A stretch of 64,000 bases of DNA, from NCBI GenBank assembly GCA_021200415.1, contig JAJQGO010000013.1, forward strand, positions 342,653 to 406,652, given 5' to 3'. Below the pieces are notes generated by a model, which saw nothing but the letters and a program-made list of their open reading frames with translations, had not been told where the DNA came from and ran no database searches. Origin of the DNA: Ruminococcus sp. (GTDB taxonomy: Bacteria; Bacillota; Clostridia; Oscillospirales; Ruminococcaceae). Positions 43,365 to 52,301 of this stretch are shown one piece after another (position 1 is the stretch's first letter; each line of letters begins with the position of its first letter). The position numbers were made by a program, and so were the translations under genes.

Positions 43365-43828
43365 GATTCGATTTCGTGAATGAGATTTATCATCTCAATT
43401 GCGCCCTCCGCGCATTCACTGCCCTTGTTGCCTGCCTTTGAGCCTGCACGCTCAATAGCCTGTTCGATGTTTTCCGTTGTGATTACGCCGAACATTACAG
43501 GAATATCGCTGTTCAGCGAAACCGTTGCAATGCCCTTTGCCGTTTCATTGCATACAAGGTCATAGTGGGAGGTGCTGCCTCTGATGATGGCTCCAAGGCA
43601 GATAATTGCGTCATATTTTCCCGATTTTGCCATTTTTGAGGCAATAAGCGGAATTTCAAACGCTCCGGGAACCCATGCCACGTCAACTGAATCCTCGTTC
43701 ACGTCATGGCGTTTGAGTGTATCCAATGCTCCGCCGAGAAGTTTTGATGTAATAAATTCATTGAATCGTGCAACAACAATGCCGATTCTTATGTCCTTTG
43801 GAATGAGATTTCCTTCATAAATTTTCAT
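43361..43828 (-). CDS. ribH: 6,7-dimethyl-8-ribityllumazine synthase
   Basis: 155 aa. It forms the lumazine from ribitylamino-uracil and dihydroxybutanone phosphate. [50 protein letters not shown] and [20 protein letters not shown] are signature stretches, with the catalytic His in the SHYD sequence. Part of ribD-ribE-ribBA-ribH. Confidence 0.96.
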   Translation of the reverse strand: MKIYEGNLIPKDIRIGIVVARFNEFITSKLLGGALDTLKRHDVNEDSVDVAWVPGAFEIPLIASKMAKSGKYDAIICLGAIIRGSTSHYDLVCNETAKGIATVSLNSDIPVMFGVITTENIEQAIERAGSKAGNKGSECAEGAIEMINLIHEIES

Positions 43829-43847
43829 TTTAAATTACTCCTTTTAA

Positions 43848-45053
43848 TCAATAATCAAGTATGTGTCCCATTTTATCACGCTTTGTTTTGAGATAAAACA
43901 GGTCGTAGGCTGTCGCGTCCATCTGAATCGGGACACGCTCCTTTATTTCCAGACCGAATCCGCTGAGCTGATAAATCTTGTCGGGATTGTTCGTCAGAAG
44001 GCGAAGCGTTTTTGCTCCCAGATCACGGAGAATCTGCGCTCCGATGTAATACTCACGCATATCGCCGGGGAATCCGAGGGCAAGATTCGCCTCAAGAGTA
44101 TCCATGCCCTGATCCTGAAGCTCATATGCCTTCAGCTTGTTGATAAGCCCGATGCCTCTTCCCTCCTGACGCATATACAAAAGAATTCCTCTGCCCTCCT
44201 TTTCAATCTGCGTCATGGCTGCGGAGAACTGCTGTCCGCAGTCGCATTTCAGCGAACCGAACGCATCGCCCGTAAGGCACTCGGAATGGACACGGCACAG
44301 GAGATCCCGACCGTCACCGATGTCGCCCTTGACAAGCGCAACATGATGCTCACCGTTGAGCTTATTGACGTAGCCGATTGCTCTGAAATCGCCGTATTTT
44401 GTGGGCAGCTTCGTATCGGCAACACGCTCCACGAGAATATCATGACGCTTGCGGTATTCCTGAATGGATTTTATGGTGATGAACGTCAGTCCCCATTCAC
44501 GAGCCTTTTCCTGAAGCTCCGAAGCACGCATCATTGTGCCGTCGTCACGCATAATCTCACAGCAAAGACCGCACTCTTTAAGTCCCGCAAGCTTCATGAG
44601 ATCCACAGTAGCTTCCGTATGGCCATTGCGCTCGAGGACGCCGTTTTTCTTCGCCATAAGCGGAAACATATGACCCGGTCTGCGGAAATCCTCCGGCTTC
44701 GAGCTGTCGTCAACAACCCTTCTTGCGGTAAGACCACGCTCCTCTGCGGAAATTCCTGTTGTGGTGTCGACATGATCTATCGAAACGGTGAAAGCGGTGC
44801 AGTGATTATCGGTGTTCTCCTCAAGCTCAACCATCTGCGGAAAATGAAGTCTGCGGCAAATTTCACGGCTCATGGGCATACAGATAAGACCCTTTGCGTG
44901 CATTGCCATAAAGTTCACGTTTTCAGTTGTGGCGAACTCCGCGGCGCATATCATATCGCCCTCATTTTCGCGGTTTTCATCGTCTGTGACAAGAATTATT
45001 TTGCCTTTCCGAAGAGCTTCAAGCGCCTCTTCGACAGTGTTGTAGTCAAACAT
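43848..45053 (-). CDS. ribBA: Bifunctional DHBP synthase / GTP cyclohydrolase II
   Basis: 401 aa. N-terminal RibB (about 1-200) with [17 protein letters not shown] and RPGHMFPL; C-terminal RibA (about 205-401) with the Zn site [17 protein letters not shown] and the [11 protein letters not shown] signature. It feeds both entry precursors to riboflavin. The ATG at 45053 has GGAGGT upstream; 42 earlier in-frame codons are not part of the family and overlap ribE. Confidence 0.96.
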   Translation of the reverse strand: MFDYNTVEEALEALRKGKIILVTDDENRENEGDMICAAEFATTENVNFMAMHAKGLICMPMSREICRRLHFPQMVELEENTDNHCTAFTVSIDHVDTTTGISAEERGLTARRVVDDSSKPEDFRRPGHMFPLMAKKNGVLERNGHTEATVDLMKLAGLKECGLCCEIMRDDGTMMRASELQEKAREWGLTFITIKSIQEYRKRHDILVERVADTKLPTKYGDFRAIGYVNKLNGEHHVALVKGDIGDGRDLLCRVHSECLTGDAFGSLKCDCGQQFSAAMTQIEKEGRGILLYMRQEGRGIGLINKLKAYELQDQGMDTLEANLALGFPGDMREYYIGAQILRDLGAKTLRLLTNNPDKIYQLSGFGLEIKERVPIQMDATAYDLFYLKTKRDKMGHILDY

Positions 45054-45078
45054 AGATAAGACCTCCATGAATATATAA

Positions 45079-45729
45079 TCAGTATCCATACTGCGCAAGA
45101 AATTCCCTTGAAATTGAACTATCCTGCTTTTTTTCCTCCGTTTTCGGCTGAATGAGCTTTTCAACGTATTTCCCGACAATATCGTTTTCGAGATTCACAA
45201 TATCCCCTGCCCTTTTTTCTGACAGAATCGTCTGAGATGCCGTATGAGGGATAACTGAAACGCTGAAATCCGCATCTGTGACAGCTGCGACAGTCAGGCT
45301 GATTCCATCAATCGCAACAGAGCCTTTTTCCACAATATAACGCAGAATTGCCGAATCAGCGGCTATTGTATACCAGTTGGCAATGCCGTCGCTTTTGATT
45401 TTGGAAATAGTTCCCGTGCCGTCAATATGACCCGAAACGATATGTCCGCCGAATCTGCCGTTTGCCGCCATAGCACGTTCAAGATTTACATGACCTCCGC
45501 TTCGCAGACCTCCGAGGGAAGAACGCCGCAGAGTTTCGTTCATGACGTCGGCTTTAAAGACATTTCCGCTGTATTCCGTCACTGTCAGGCAAACTCCGTT
45601 GACGGCAATGCTGTCGCCTATGTGAATATCCTCGAAAATTTTATCCGCCTGAATCTCAATAAAGGAGCTTGACGAGCCTTGTCGGACAGCCCTGACTGTG
45701 CCGATTTCCTCAACTATTCCTGTGAACAT
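45079..45729 (-). CDS. ribE: Riboflavin synthase alpha chain
   Basis: 216 aa with two similar lumazine-binding halves: [10 protein letters not shown] with [11 protein letters not shown] in the first and [14 protein letters not shown] with [11 protein letters not shown] in the second. It dismutates two lumazines to riboflavin. The start overlaps the ribD end by 20 bp. Confidence 0.96.
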   Translation of the reverse strand: MFTGIVEEIGTVRAVRQGSSSSFIEIQADKIFEDIHIGDSIAVNGVCLTVTEYSGNVFKADVMNETLRRSSLGGLRSGGHVNLERAMAANGRFGGHIVSGHIDGTGTISKIKSDGIANWYTIAADSAILRYIVEKGSVAIDGISLTVAAVTDADFSVSVIPHTASQTILSEKRAGDIVNLENDIVGKYVEKLIQPKTEEKKQDSSISREFLAQYGY

Positions 45730-46813
45730 TTTTCACCCTGCTTTCAATTAGAAAATCGCTGCCGATTTTTGTGATTCTGCTGTCCGTCAGCATGAACGCC
45801 GAGTCGGGAGAATCCGCTCCAAGACCTGCAACAGGCGATTTTGCTCCGACTCCGCCGAGAATTTCAGGTGCGATATACGCCTGAACCTTTGTCACGATTC
45901 CGCTTTTCAGGGCAGACCAGTTCAGCTCTCCCCCGCCCTCAAGGAGAATGCTGTCAATTTTTTCGCTGCCCAGAAGCTCCATAAGCTCACGCAAATCAAC
46001 GTGACCGTCGGAAGTCCCTGTTTTAATTATTCTGCATCCATGAGCCTCATATTCGGAAATTCTGTCACTGTCCTCGGAACAGGTGGCGATAATTGTCGGA
46101 ATTTCGCCTGCCGTTTGGACTATATTGCTCTCCAAGGGCATTCGCAGATGGGTATCGCATATTATGCGCACAGGATTTCTGCCGTTTTCCAGCCGGCAGG
46201 TAAGCATGGGATTATCGGCAAGAACAGTTCCCACACCGACCATAATTGCCGTGTGGCGCAGCCTGTCACGCTGTACTCTGCCGCGTGATTCCTCGCCTGT
46301 AATCCATTTGGATTTGCCCGTATACGCGGCAATTTTCCCATCCATCGTCATTGCGTATTTCATCGTGACAAAGGGAAGTCCCGTAGTAATATAGTGAAAG
46401 AAAATCTCATTCAGCTCGTCGCATTCATCCTTCAGGACGCCCTCTGTAACCTCGATTCCGTGACTGCGCAGAATAGCCGTGCCCTTCCCCGAAACAAGGG
46501 GATTCGGGTCGAAAGAGCCTATAATAACACGCCTGATATTATGACTGATAACAGCTTCCGTACAGGGAGGAGTTTTGCCGTAGTGACAGCACGGTTCAAG
46601 AGTCACGTAAAGCGAAGCTCCTGTGCAGTCCCCGGCGCAGTCCGCAAAGGCGTTGCGTTCGGCATGGAGATCGCCGTATTTTTTATGCCAGCCTCTGCCG
46701 ATAATGCGGTTATCCTTAACAATAACAGCTCCTACCATCGGATTGGGGCTGACAAATCCCATGCCTTTTTTCGCAAGCTCAAGAGCTTCCTTCATATAAT
46801 CAATATCTGTCAT
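45710..46813 (-). CDS. ribD: Riboflavin biosynthesis deaminase/reductase
   Basis: 367 aa. The N-terminal deaminase has HAERNA and the zinc motif PCCHYGKTPPC; the C-terminal reductase begins at YAMTMDGKIA and includes LLEGGGELNW. First gene of the operon; ATG after GGAGGTGC. Control is by the FMN riboswitch and terminator directly upstream. Confidence 0.96.
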   Translation of the reverse strand: MTDIDYMKEALELAKKGMGFVSPNPMVGAVIVKDNRIIGRGWHKKYGDLHAERNAFADCAGDCTGASLYVTLEPCCHYGKTPPCTEAVISHNIRRVIIGSFDPNPLVSGKGTAILRSHGIEVTEGVLKDECDELNEIFFHYITTGLPFVTMKYAMTMDGKIAAYTGKSKWITGEESRGRVQRDRLRHTAIMVGVGTVLADNPMLTCRLENGRNPVRIICDTHLRMPLESNIVQTAGEIPTIIATCSEDSDRISEYEAHGCRIIKTGTSDGHVDLRELMELLGSEKIDSILLEGGGELNWSALKSGIVTKVQAYIAPEILGGVGAKSPVAGLGADSPDSAFMLTDSRITKIGSDFLIESRVKNVHRNS

Positions 46814-46825
46814 TGCTGCACCTCC

Positions 46826-46864
46826 GAAAAAACAAAAACTGCCCCGAAAATTACGGGGCAGGAA
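46826..46864 (-). terminator. Riboswitch-controlled terminator before ribD
   Basis: On the minus strand, CTGCCCCG (46855-46862) and CGGGGCAG (46839-46846) form a stable hairpin followed by TTTTTGTTTTTT. It lies between the FMN aptamer and ribD, the place expected for the attenuator. Confidence 0.92.
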
Positions 46865-46897
46865 AATTTATCCGGCAATAAATATAAATATGCCTGT

Positions 46898-47052
46898 TCA
46901 TCTTCTCTCATCCGGACTTTTACCCTGCTGTACAAAACAAGGAACACCCGCCTTGAAAAGCGGGCAACCGTCGGCTTCGGAGTTCCACCGAATCAGCTGT
47001 AAGGCTCGCGGGCTATACCGCCGGTCAGGAATTTCACCCTGCCCTGAAGATA
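46898..47052 (-). promoter_or_regulatory. FMN riboswitch (RFN element) of the riboflavin operon
   Basis: On the minus strand the conserved blocks appear in order: ATCTTCAGGGCAGGGTGAAA, GACCGGCGGTA, AGCCCGCGAGCC, the GATTCGGTG block, AACTCCGAAGCCGACGG and AGTCCGGATGAGAGAAGAT. By family knowledge, FMN binding favours the downstream terminator and lowers rib expression. Confidence 0.96.
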
Positions 47053-47098
47053 TAGACAGCACTGTCCAGAAAAGCTGTACAGTATTGCCTATGCAATC

Positions 47099-47127
47099 AT
47101 TATATCACCATGTCATTTATTTGTCAA
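47099..47127 (-). promoter_or_regulatory. Promoter of the riboflavin operon
   Basis: On the minus strand, TTGACA (47122-47127), 17-bp spacer, TATAAT (47099-47104), about 45 bp before the aptamer. Confidence 0.9.
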
Positions 47128-47192
47128 CACCGAATATGCATTTTTCTGAGATTTATAATAAGAGATTTATAATAATAATAAGAGACTGTATG

Positions 47193-47221
47193 TTGACTAA
47201 TCGGGAATAATGTATTATAAT
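47193..47221 (+). promoter_or_regulatory. Promoter of the Mrp-type ATPase gene
   Basis: TTGACT (47193-47198), 17-bp spacer, TATAAT (47216-47221), about 58 bp upstream of the start. A direct repeat GAGATTTATAATAA precedes it (47147-47175). Divergent from the rib promoter. Confidence 0.8.
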
Positions 47222-47285
47222 AAGGATATAATAGCAGTATTTCACAAGGATTGCTGCCATATATAGCTGAAAAGGAGTTAATACT

Positions 47286-48110
47286 ATGAGTGAATGTACA
47301 CATGATTGTTCAAGCTGCTCCAGCGATTGCGGCGAGCGCACTGAGCCTCAGAGCTTTCTCGAAAAGCCCAATAAAATGAGCAGTATCGGCAAGGTTATAG
47401 GCGTTGTCAGCGGCAAAGGCGGAGTCGGCAAAACTATGGTTTCATCGCTGCTTGCCGTAAGTATGCAGCGGCTTAATAAAAATGTCGGTATCCTCGATGC
47501 CGATGTAACCGGTCCGTCCGTTCCGAAGGCTTTTGGCATAAAAGCAAAGGCTGAGGCAGGAGAGTTCGGCATATTCCCCGCAAAGAGCAAAAAGGGTATC
47601 GACATCATGTCCGTAAATCTGCTTCTTGAAAACGACACAGACCCTGTTGTCTGGAGAGGCCCTGTTATCGGCGGAGTCGTAAAGCAGTTCTGGACTGACG
47701 TTATCTGGAAGGACATTGACTGCCTCTTCGTTGATATGCCTCCGGGAACAGGCGATGTTCCGCTTACAGTGTTCCAGTCCATTCCCGTTGACGGAATCGT
47801 CATTGTTACCTCACCGCAGGAGCTTGTGTCGATGATAGTCGGCAAGGCTGTAAAAATGGCAAAGCTTATGAATATCCCGATTCTGGGTATTATTGAGAAC
47901 ATGAGCTATTATGAATGTCCCGACTGCGGAAAGAAAATCAATGTTTTCGGCGAAAGTCACCTTGAAGAAACTGCCGCTGCGTACAAGCTTCCGATACTTG
48001 CGCAGATTCCGATTTGCACTGACCTTGCAAAGGCGTGCGACAACGGAACAATTGAGGATTTCGAAGGAGATTGGCTGAATAAGGCTGTTGAAGCAATTGA
48101 TAAGATTTAA
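47286..48110 (+). CDS. Mrp/NBP35-family Fe-S cluster carrier ATPase
   Basis: 274 aa. The N-terminal tail has four Cys (CTHDCSSCSSDC), like NBP35-type members. Deviant Walker A VVSGKGGVGKT, DADVTGPSVPK, VDMPPGTGD and the paired CxxC YECPDCGKK in the C-terminal half bind a bridging Fe-S cluster. It probably inserts Fe-S clusters into target proteins. Standing alone with its own promoter and terminator. Confidence 0.92.
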   Translation: MSECTHDCSSCSSDCGERTEPQSFLEKPNKMSSIGKVIGVVSGKGGVGKTMVSSLLAVSMQRLNKNVGILDADVTGPSVPKAFGIKAKAEAGEFGIFPAKSKKGIDIMSVNLLLENDTDPVVWRGPVIGGVVKQFWTDVIWKDIDCLFVDMPPGTGDVPLTVFQSIPVDGIVIVTSPQELVSMIVGKAVKMAKLMNIPILGIIENMSYYECPDCGKKINVFGESHLEETAAAYKLPILAQIPICTDLAKACDNGTIEDFEGDWLNKAVEAIDKI

Positions 48111-48134
48111 GATATTGAAATAAATATTGAAACA

Positions 48135-48165
48135 AAAAGCGCCCTCAGAAAGGGCGTTTTTTCAT
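48135..48165 (+). terminator. Terminator after the Mrp-type gene
   Basis: CGCCCT (48140-48145) and AGGGCG (48151-48156) flanked by AAAA and TTTTTT, loop CAGAA. Confidence 0.88.
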
Positions 48166-48173
48166 ATATTATC

Positions 48174-48980
48174 TTAGAATACCATTTTCTTGATTTTATA
48201 AAGCTCGTCGATATTGATACAGTGATTGACGCTGCCGCGCTTCATCACAGAAAGCAGCTCGTCGATTTCAGCCCAGCATACCTCGGAAACCTCAGATGCC
48301 TGAAGAGTCAGATTTTCAATTTTTACATCGTCTCGATAGAGATACACGGCGCTCATTTCGTTGTCACGGATTTCAGCTCCGTTGACTGTATCGGCGGAAA
48401 AGCTTTTTTGCAGTCCCATAAAATCAAGCTTTTCAGGAGTGCAGTGTATTCCAAGCTCCTCCTCAAGCTCACGTACAGCCGAATCACGGAACTCTCCGCC
48501 CTGTGATACATGACCTGCCGCCGAAACATCATAGCAGCTCGGGTGCGTGTCCTTGCAGGCGGCACGCTTTTGCAGCAGCACGTAAATTCCCATATCCATT
48601 CGCTTGATTATCCACACATGAACAGTCGGGTGAAGATCGCCATCACGGTGAACAAGGCATCTCGGCTTGCTTTTTGAGGTGATTCTGTCCTCGCTGTCAA
48701 TAATATTAAGAAATTCATCCCTGATTATTTCAAGCGAAGCCTTATACTTTTCAGAGCAGTCCGAAAAAATTCCGACAATTTTGTCACCCTCATCGTTCTG
48801 CACATCTTCATTCGAGATATACAGCTTCACCTTGACCGCAGATTCAGCGCTGCTGAAAAATTCTGTAATTATCACGTCCGCGTCTGCGCCCTCCGAAGTC
48901 GGGTTCAGCTTTTTTGCCACCTCGGAATAAAGCTCGTCCCTGTTTGCAAGCTTGCTTAGAAAAATTTCATAATCGTCCAT
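48174..48980 (-). CDS. Nudix hydrolase with N-terminal extension
   Basis: 268 aa. Residues 1-120 are an unassigned helical/acidic region; the Nudix domain follows, with the full box GHVSQGGEFRDSAVRELEEELGI and an upstream DVSAAG typical of the isopentenyl-diphosphate-isomerase-like Nudix subgroup. Substrate unknown. The ATG at 48980 has GGAGTG upstream; the ATG four codons earlier has no binding site. Confidence 0.86.
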   Translation of the reverse strand: MDDYEIFLSKLANRDELYSEVAKKLNPTSEGADADVIITEFFSSAESAVKVKLYISNEDVQNDEGDKIVGIFSDCSEKYKASLEIIRDEFLNIIDSEDRITSKSKPRCLVHRDGDLHPTVHVWIIKRMDMGIYVLLQKRAACKDTHPSCYDVSAAGHVSQGGEFRDSAVRELEEELGIHCTPEKLDFMGLQKSFSADTVNGAEIRDNEMSAVYLYRDDVKIENLTLQASEVSEVCWAEIDELLSVMKRGSVNHCINIDELYKIKKMVF

Positions 48981-49157
48981 AATACACTCCATAACATACG
49001 GCTTTTAGCCGCGTAATCCGTTTATTCGGAAAAAATCCGGCAATTTACCGTTTGTTATTATATACCTATTAAAACCGTATGTCAATACTTTTTCGCAGCT
49101 TTTTACAGAATTTGAAAAACACTCATATAATACGCAAATACTTAGAAAATAATCGAT

Positions 49158-49222
49158 GTTACGCAAAGTAACAGTCCCGTAACGAAGCGTTTCTTGCGTG
49201 TTATGGGAAAGCTTGCTATAAT
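49158..49222 (+). promoter_or_regulatory. Promoter and inverted GTTAC repeats before the XRE regulator
   Basis: TTGCGT (49194-49199), 17-bp spacer, TATAAT (49217-49222). Just upstream, GTTAC-GCAAA-GTAAC (49158-49172) is a perfect inverted repeat and CGTAACG follows at 49178-49184, so three half-sites lie in 27 bp. This could be an autoregulatory operator. The remainder of the 48981-49287 gap is AT-rich with nothing else recognised. Confidence 0.45.
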
Positions 49223-49287
49223 TATGATGCAAGGTAAGCTCACATTCTACAAAATTCTACAAAATTATGCAAAGGAGAAGATTTATC

Positions 49288-49878
49288 ATGAAATTCGAAG
49301 AAAAATTAAAACAGGCACGCAAGGAGCATGGTCTGACGCAGGAGGAAATGGCTTCAAAGCTTTGCGTTTCAAGAGCCGCTGTTGCAAAATGGGAGTCGGG
49401 CAGAGGGATGCCCGACGTTGAAAATCTTAAAGCTATCAGCGAGCTGCTTGACGTGAGCGTGGATTATCTGCTGGACGGAACGGAGGATGTTTCCGTGAGC
49501 GTTGTCAAAGAACCTGTTCACTGGGAGGACTATCCTGTTTCAAACCGCCTTAAAACAACAAAGGGAGATGCTGTTGTTCTGGCAAAATATCCGGACGCTG
49601 TAATTACCACGCTGCGCAGAAAGCGCAGACTGTCCCTCGGCGAAAAAATTGTGGACGAAGCTTTGTCTCTGCTTACGGACGCTCCCCCGTCAATGAATTT
49701 TGCGGATACGCTGATGGATACGAGCTATTATTACCTCGTGGAGCTGCCTGATAAAACGCTGCTTGTGAATGTGACAAAGGAGTTCATCATTTCAAGAAGA
49801 ATAAATATCAATCCCTCGGAAAAGAAAATTGAAGTCGGAGATAACATTTTTACAAGAGCCGTGAAAATCAACGGATAG
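49288..49878 (+). CDS. XRE-family transcriptional regulator
   Basis: 196 aa. The HTH_3 domain (about 1-66) has the classical LTQEEMASKLCVSRAAVAKWESGRGMPDVENL. The C-terminal 130 residues are an unassigned domain with LSLGEKIVDEALSLL and a late beta-rich stretch. ATG 49288 after AAAGGAG. It lies 127 bp upstream of cotJA in the same direction, but nothing shows it controls that operon. Confidence 0.85.
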   Translation: MKFEEKLKQARKEHGLTQEEMASKLCVSRAAVAKWESGRGMPDVENLKAISELLDVSVDYLLDGTEDVSVSVVKEPVHWEDYPVSNRLKTTKGDAVVLAKYPDAVITTLRRKRRLSLGEKIVDEALSLLTDAPPSMNFADTLMDTSYYYLVELPDKTLLVNVTKEFIISRRININPSEKKIEVGDNIFTRAVKING

Positions 49879-50005
49879 ATTTTGGCTTTTTCTCCAACGC
49901 CGTCAAAATACTATTCTCTGCACCCTTTAAGTCCCTTGGGAATATAATATAACGTGCGGAGGACATCTGCACGGTGTTCTCCTGCACAACGAAAGGAGAA
50001 TAGTT

Positions 50006-50296
50006 ATGAATTTTAATCTATTTGACGATATGGACGGATTGATTCTGCGCGAACGGGAAAATTCCCTCAATCGGCAGAATGCCTACAGCAAATCCTCCAT
50101 GACCGATAATAACGCTTCGTCAGGCGGCTACGACGGCAATATGCCGAGATTTCCAAAAAATACGCCTCTTGCCATGTCGTATGTGCCCTTCCAGCAGTGG
50201 GGCGAGGTTTATTCGGAGGACGAAGCCTTCAGCAGCGGAACTCTCTTTCCGCAGCTTGATTTTCCCTTTGAGATCGGAGGCGGTATGAATGAATAA
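50006..50296 (+). CDS. cotJA: Spore coat protein CotJA
   Basis: 96 aa. The C-terminal half carries the CotJA signature NTPLAMSYVPFQQWGEVYS followed by GTLFPQLDFPFEIGG. The N-terminal half is longer than in Bacillus. ATG with AAAGGAGA upstream. First of cotJABC, with an 8-bp overlap into cotJB. Confidence 0.88.
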   Translation: MNFNLFDDMDGLILRERENSLNRQNAYSKSSMTDNNASSGGYDGNMPRFPKNTPLAMSYVPFQQWGEVYSEDEAFSSGTLFPQLDFPFEIGGGMNE

Positions 50297-50537
50297 GCGC
50301 AATATGCTTCTCAACAAAATAAGAAAGTACGATTTTGCCATCAAGGAGCTTAATCTGTACCTCGATACGCACCCGAACTGCCGCAGAGCTTTGGCACTTT
50401 TCGATAAGTACCGCAATATCAAAAAGGCTGCCGAGGATGAGTATGTGCAGAATTTCGGTCCGATCGTCCCCGAACAGAGCAGCGACCCACAGCATTGGTC
50501 TTGGATTGACGATCCGTGGCCTTGGGAAAGGAGCTAA
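50289..50537 (+). CDS. cotJB: Spore coat protein CotJB
   Basis: 82 aa. LLNKIRKYDFAIKELNLYLDTHPNC, ALALFDKYRNI and the C-terminal Trp-rich WSWIDDPWPWE are typical CotJB. Product is translated with overlap from cotJA and sits 3 bp before cotJC. Confidence 0.9.
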   Translation: MNKRNMLLNKIRKYDFAIKELNLYLDTHPNCRRALALFDKYRNIKKAAEDEYVQNFGPIVPEQSSDPQHWSWIDDPWPWERS

Positions 50538-50540
50538 TTT

Positions 50541-51155
50541 ATGTGGCAGTATGAAAAGAAACTTCAGTATCCCGTTAATATAAAAAATCCTAATCCGAAG
50601 CTCGCTATGGCTATCTTGACACAGGTAGGCGGCCCAGACGGTGAGCTGAGTGCATCTCTGCGGTATCTCAACCAGAGATTCGCAATGCCCTACTCCGAAG
50701 TGAAGGGTATTTTGACGGATATAGGCACAGAAGAGCTTGCTCATGTTGAAATAGTTTCAGCAATTGTATATCAGCTAACAAGAAACCTTACTATGGAGGA
50801 AATCAAGGAAAGCGGATTCGACACATATTTTGTCGATCACACAACGGGAATTTACCCAATTGCCGCTTCCGGAACTCCCTTTACCGCTGCTTATTTTCAG
50901 TGCAAAGGCGATGTAATTACCGACCTGCACGAGGATATGGCTGCCGAGCAAAAAGCACGCACAACCTATGATAACATCCTTCGACTTGCGGACGATCCGG
51001 ATGTACGCGACCCGATCAAGTTCCTTCGTGAACGTGAAATCGTTCATTTCCAGCGTTTCGGCGAAGCGCTGCGCATAACTCAGGATAATCTTGATTCCCG
51101 CAATTTCTATGCCTGCAATCCTGCATTTGATAAAAACTGCGGCAAGAGAAAATAA
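50541..51155 (+). CDS. cotJC: Spore coat protein CotJC, manganese-catalase family
   Basis: 204 aa. The di-manganese ferritin-like fold shows GELSASLRYLNQRF, IGTEELAHVEIV (Glu/His ligands) and DLHEDMAAEQKAR and REREIVHFQRFGEAL with the remaining ligands. It decomposes hydrogen peroxide in spores or vegetative cells. AAGGAG precedes the ATG. Complete ligand set, so presumably active. Confidence 0.93.
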   Translation: MWQYEKKLQYPVNIKNPNPKLAMAILTQVGGPDGELSASLRYLNQRFAMPYSEVKGILTDIGTEELAHVEIVSAIVYQLTRNLTMEEIKESGFDTYFVDHTTGIYPIAASGTPFTAAYFQCKGDVITDLHEDMAAEQKARTTYDNILRLADDPDVRDPIKFLREREIVHFQRFGEALRITQDNLDSRNFYACNPAFDKNCGKRK

Positions 51156-51171
51156 AATAAAATCGAAAAAT

Positions 51172-51210
51172 TCAGGGCGCTGCTTCATTACGAGGCACGC
51201 CCTTTTATTG
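51172..51210 (+). terminator. Terminator after cotJABC
   Basis: AGGGCG (51174-51179) pairs with CGCCCT (51198-51203), interior partly paired (GC/TC with GA/GC), followed by TTTTATT. Confidence 0.75.
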
Positions 51211-51242
51211 TTGACTTTACTATGCATTCCGCACAGTATCGC

Positions 51243-52121
51243 TTATTCTTTATTCTTGTTATAGATAAACATTACAACAGCCGCCGCAATAATTATAACG
51301 TATCCCACAACGCTCAGCGCATCGGGAATCTGCCCGAACAGCACGAATCCGAGAAGCATTGCAAATATCAGCTGTGAATAGTCGTAAACAGAAATTTCCT
51401 TTGCAGGAGCGTAGCAGTATGCCGAGGTTATGCCGAACTGTCCGCCTGCCGCAGCGACGCCTGCACCAATGAGAAGCAGCAGCTGCCTGAGTGTCATCGG
51501 CTCATAATTCAGGATAATATACGGCAGTGTCACAATGCAGGAAAACGCCGAAAAGAACAAAACTATAAACGATTTGCTCACGCCCTTTTGCCCGAGAACC
51601 CGAACCATAGCATAGGCTGCTCCCGCGCATATTCCGCCGAGAAGTCCGATTAAAGCAGATGAATTTTCAAATATATCGGCAGTCGGCTTGACTATGAAAA
51701 GACTTCCGCAAAAGGCGGCGGCAACAATTGCACCCTGCGGCAGAGTAAGACGTTCCTTTAAAATTATAAACGAAAACAATATTGAGAAAAACGGGGACAT
51801 TTTATTCAGCATTGACGCGTCCGACAGAACAAGATGATCCACTGCGTAGAAATTGCAGAGAACACCGAGCGTGCCCAATGCGGCTCTTGCCACGAGATAT
51901 TTCATGCTGCCCTTGACTATGTGAATCCTCTCGCCGCTGCGGAGAAGAAGAATTACAGCAATGAAAAATGCGATAAAATTCCTGAAAAAGCTTTTCTGCA
52001 CTGACGGAAGATCTCCCGAAAGGCGCACAAAGGCATTCATGAACGCAAAGCAAAATGCCGAAAAAACTATACAAATTATGCCCTTGTATCTGTCGGGCAG
52101 ACCCCTTGACACAGCCTTCAT
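51243..52121 (-). CDS. EamA/DMT-family transporter
   Basis: 292 aa with about ten membrane helices in two EamA repeats (about 12-145 and 155-285); ASMLNKMSPFFSILFSFIILKERL and YSQLIFAMLLGFVLFGQIPD are the characteristic second-half ends of each repeat. Substrate unknown. It is divergent from the GH9 cellulase and shares its intergenic region, including the possible cre site. Confidence 0.87.
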   Translation of the reverse strand: MKAVSRGLPDRYKGIICIVFSAFCFAFMNAFVRLSGDLPSVQKSFFRNFIAFFIAVILLLRSGERIHIVKGSMKYLVARAALGTLGVLCNFYAVDHLVLSDASMLNKMSPFFSILFSFIILKERLTLPQGAIVAAAFCGSLFIVKPTADIFENSSALIGLLGGICAGAAYAMVRVLGQKGVSKSFIVLFFSAFSCIVTLPYIILNYEPMTLRQLLLLIGAGVAAAGGQFGITSAYCYAPAKEISVYDYSQLIFAMLLGFVLFGQIPDALSVVGYVIIIAAAVVMFIYNKNKE

Positions 52122-52174
52122 ACTATCACCACCTCATAAAATATACCACATTATTGCCAACTGTGTCAAGCACG

Positions 52175-52188
52175 TGAAAGCTCTTTCA
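52175..52188 (+). promoter_or_regulatory. Possible catabolite-responsive element (cre) upstream of GH9
   Basis: TGAAAGCTCTTTCA matches the CcpA cre pattern TGWAARCGYTWNCA in all but one central position (CT instead of CG), within a 7-bp inverted repeat GTGAAAG/CTTTCAC. It lies 31 bp upstream of the GH9 -35 box. Other LacI-family regulators bind similar palindromes. Confidence 0.5.
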
Positions 52189-52218
52189 CACGACTATAAT
52201 AATTTGCACAAATTTGCC

Positions 52219-52247
52219 TTGACAATTTGAACTTTATGTGGCATAAT
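52219..52247 (+). promoter_or_regulatory. Promoter of the GH9 cellulase
   Basis: TTGACA (52219-52224), 17-bp spacer, CATAAT (52242-52247), about 50 bp before the start codon. Confidence 0.8.
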
Positions 52248-52301
52248 TTAATGTGTATAAAAGTTCGTGCTATGATTCGTGTTATGAAAGGAGAATAAAT
52301 C

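Noticed and set aside
43863..45059. 398-aa open frame on the plus strand
   Set aside because: It lies entirely antisense to ribBA, which has clear catalytic motifs; the sequence has no recognisable domain or ribosome binding site.
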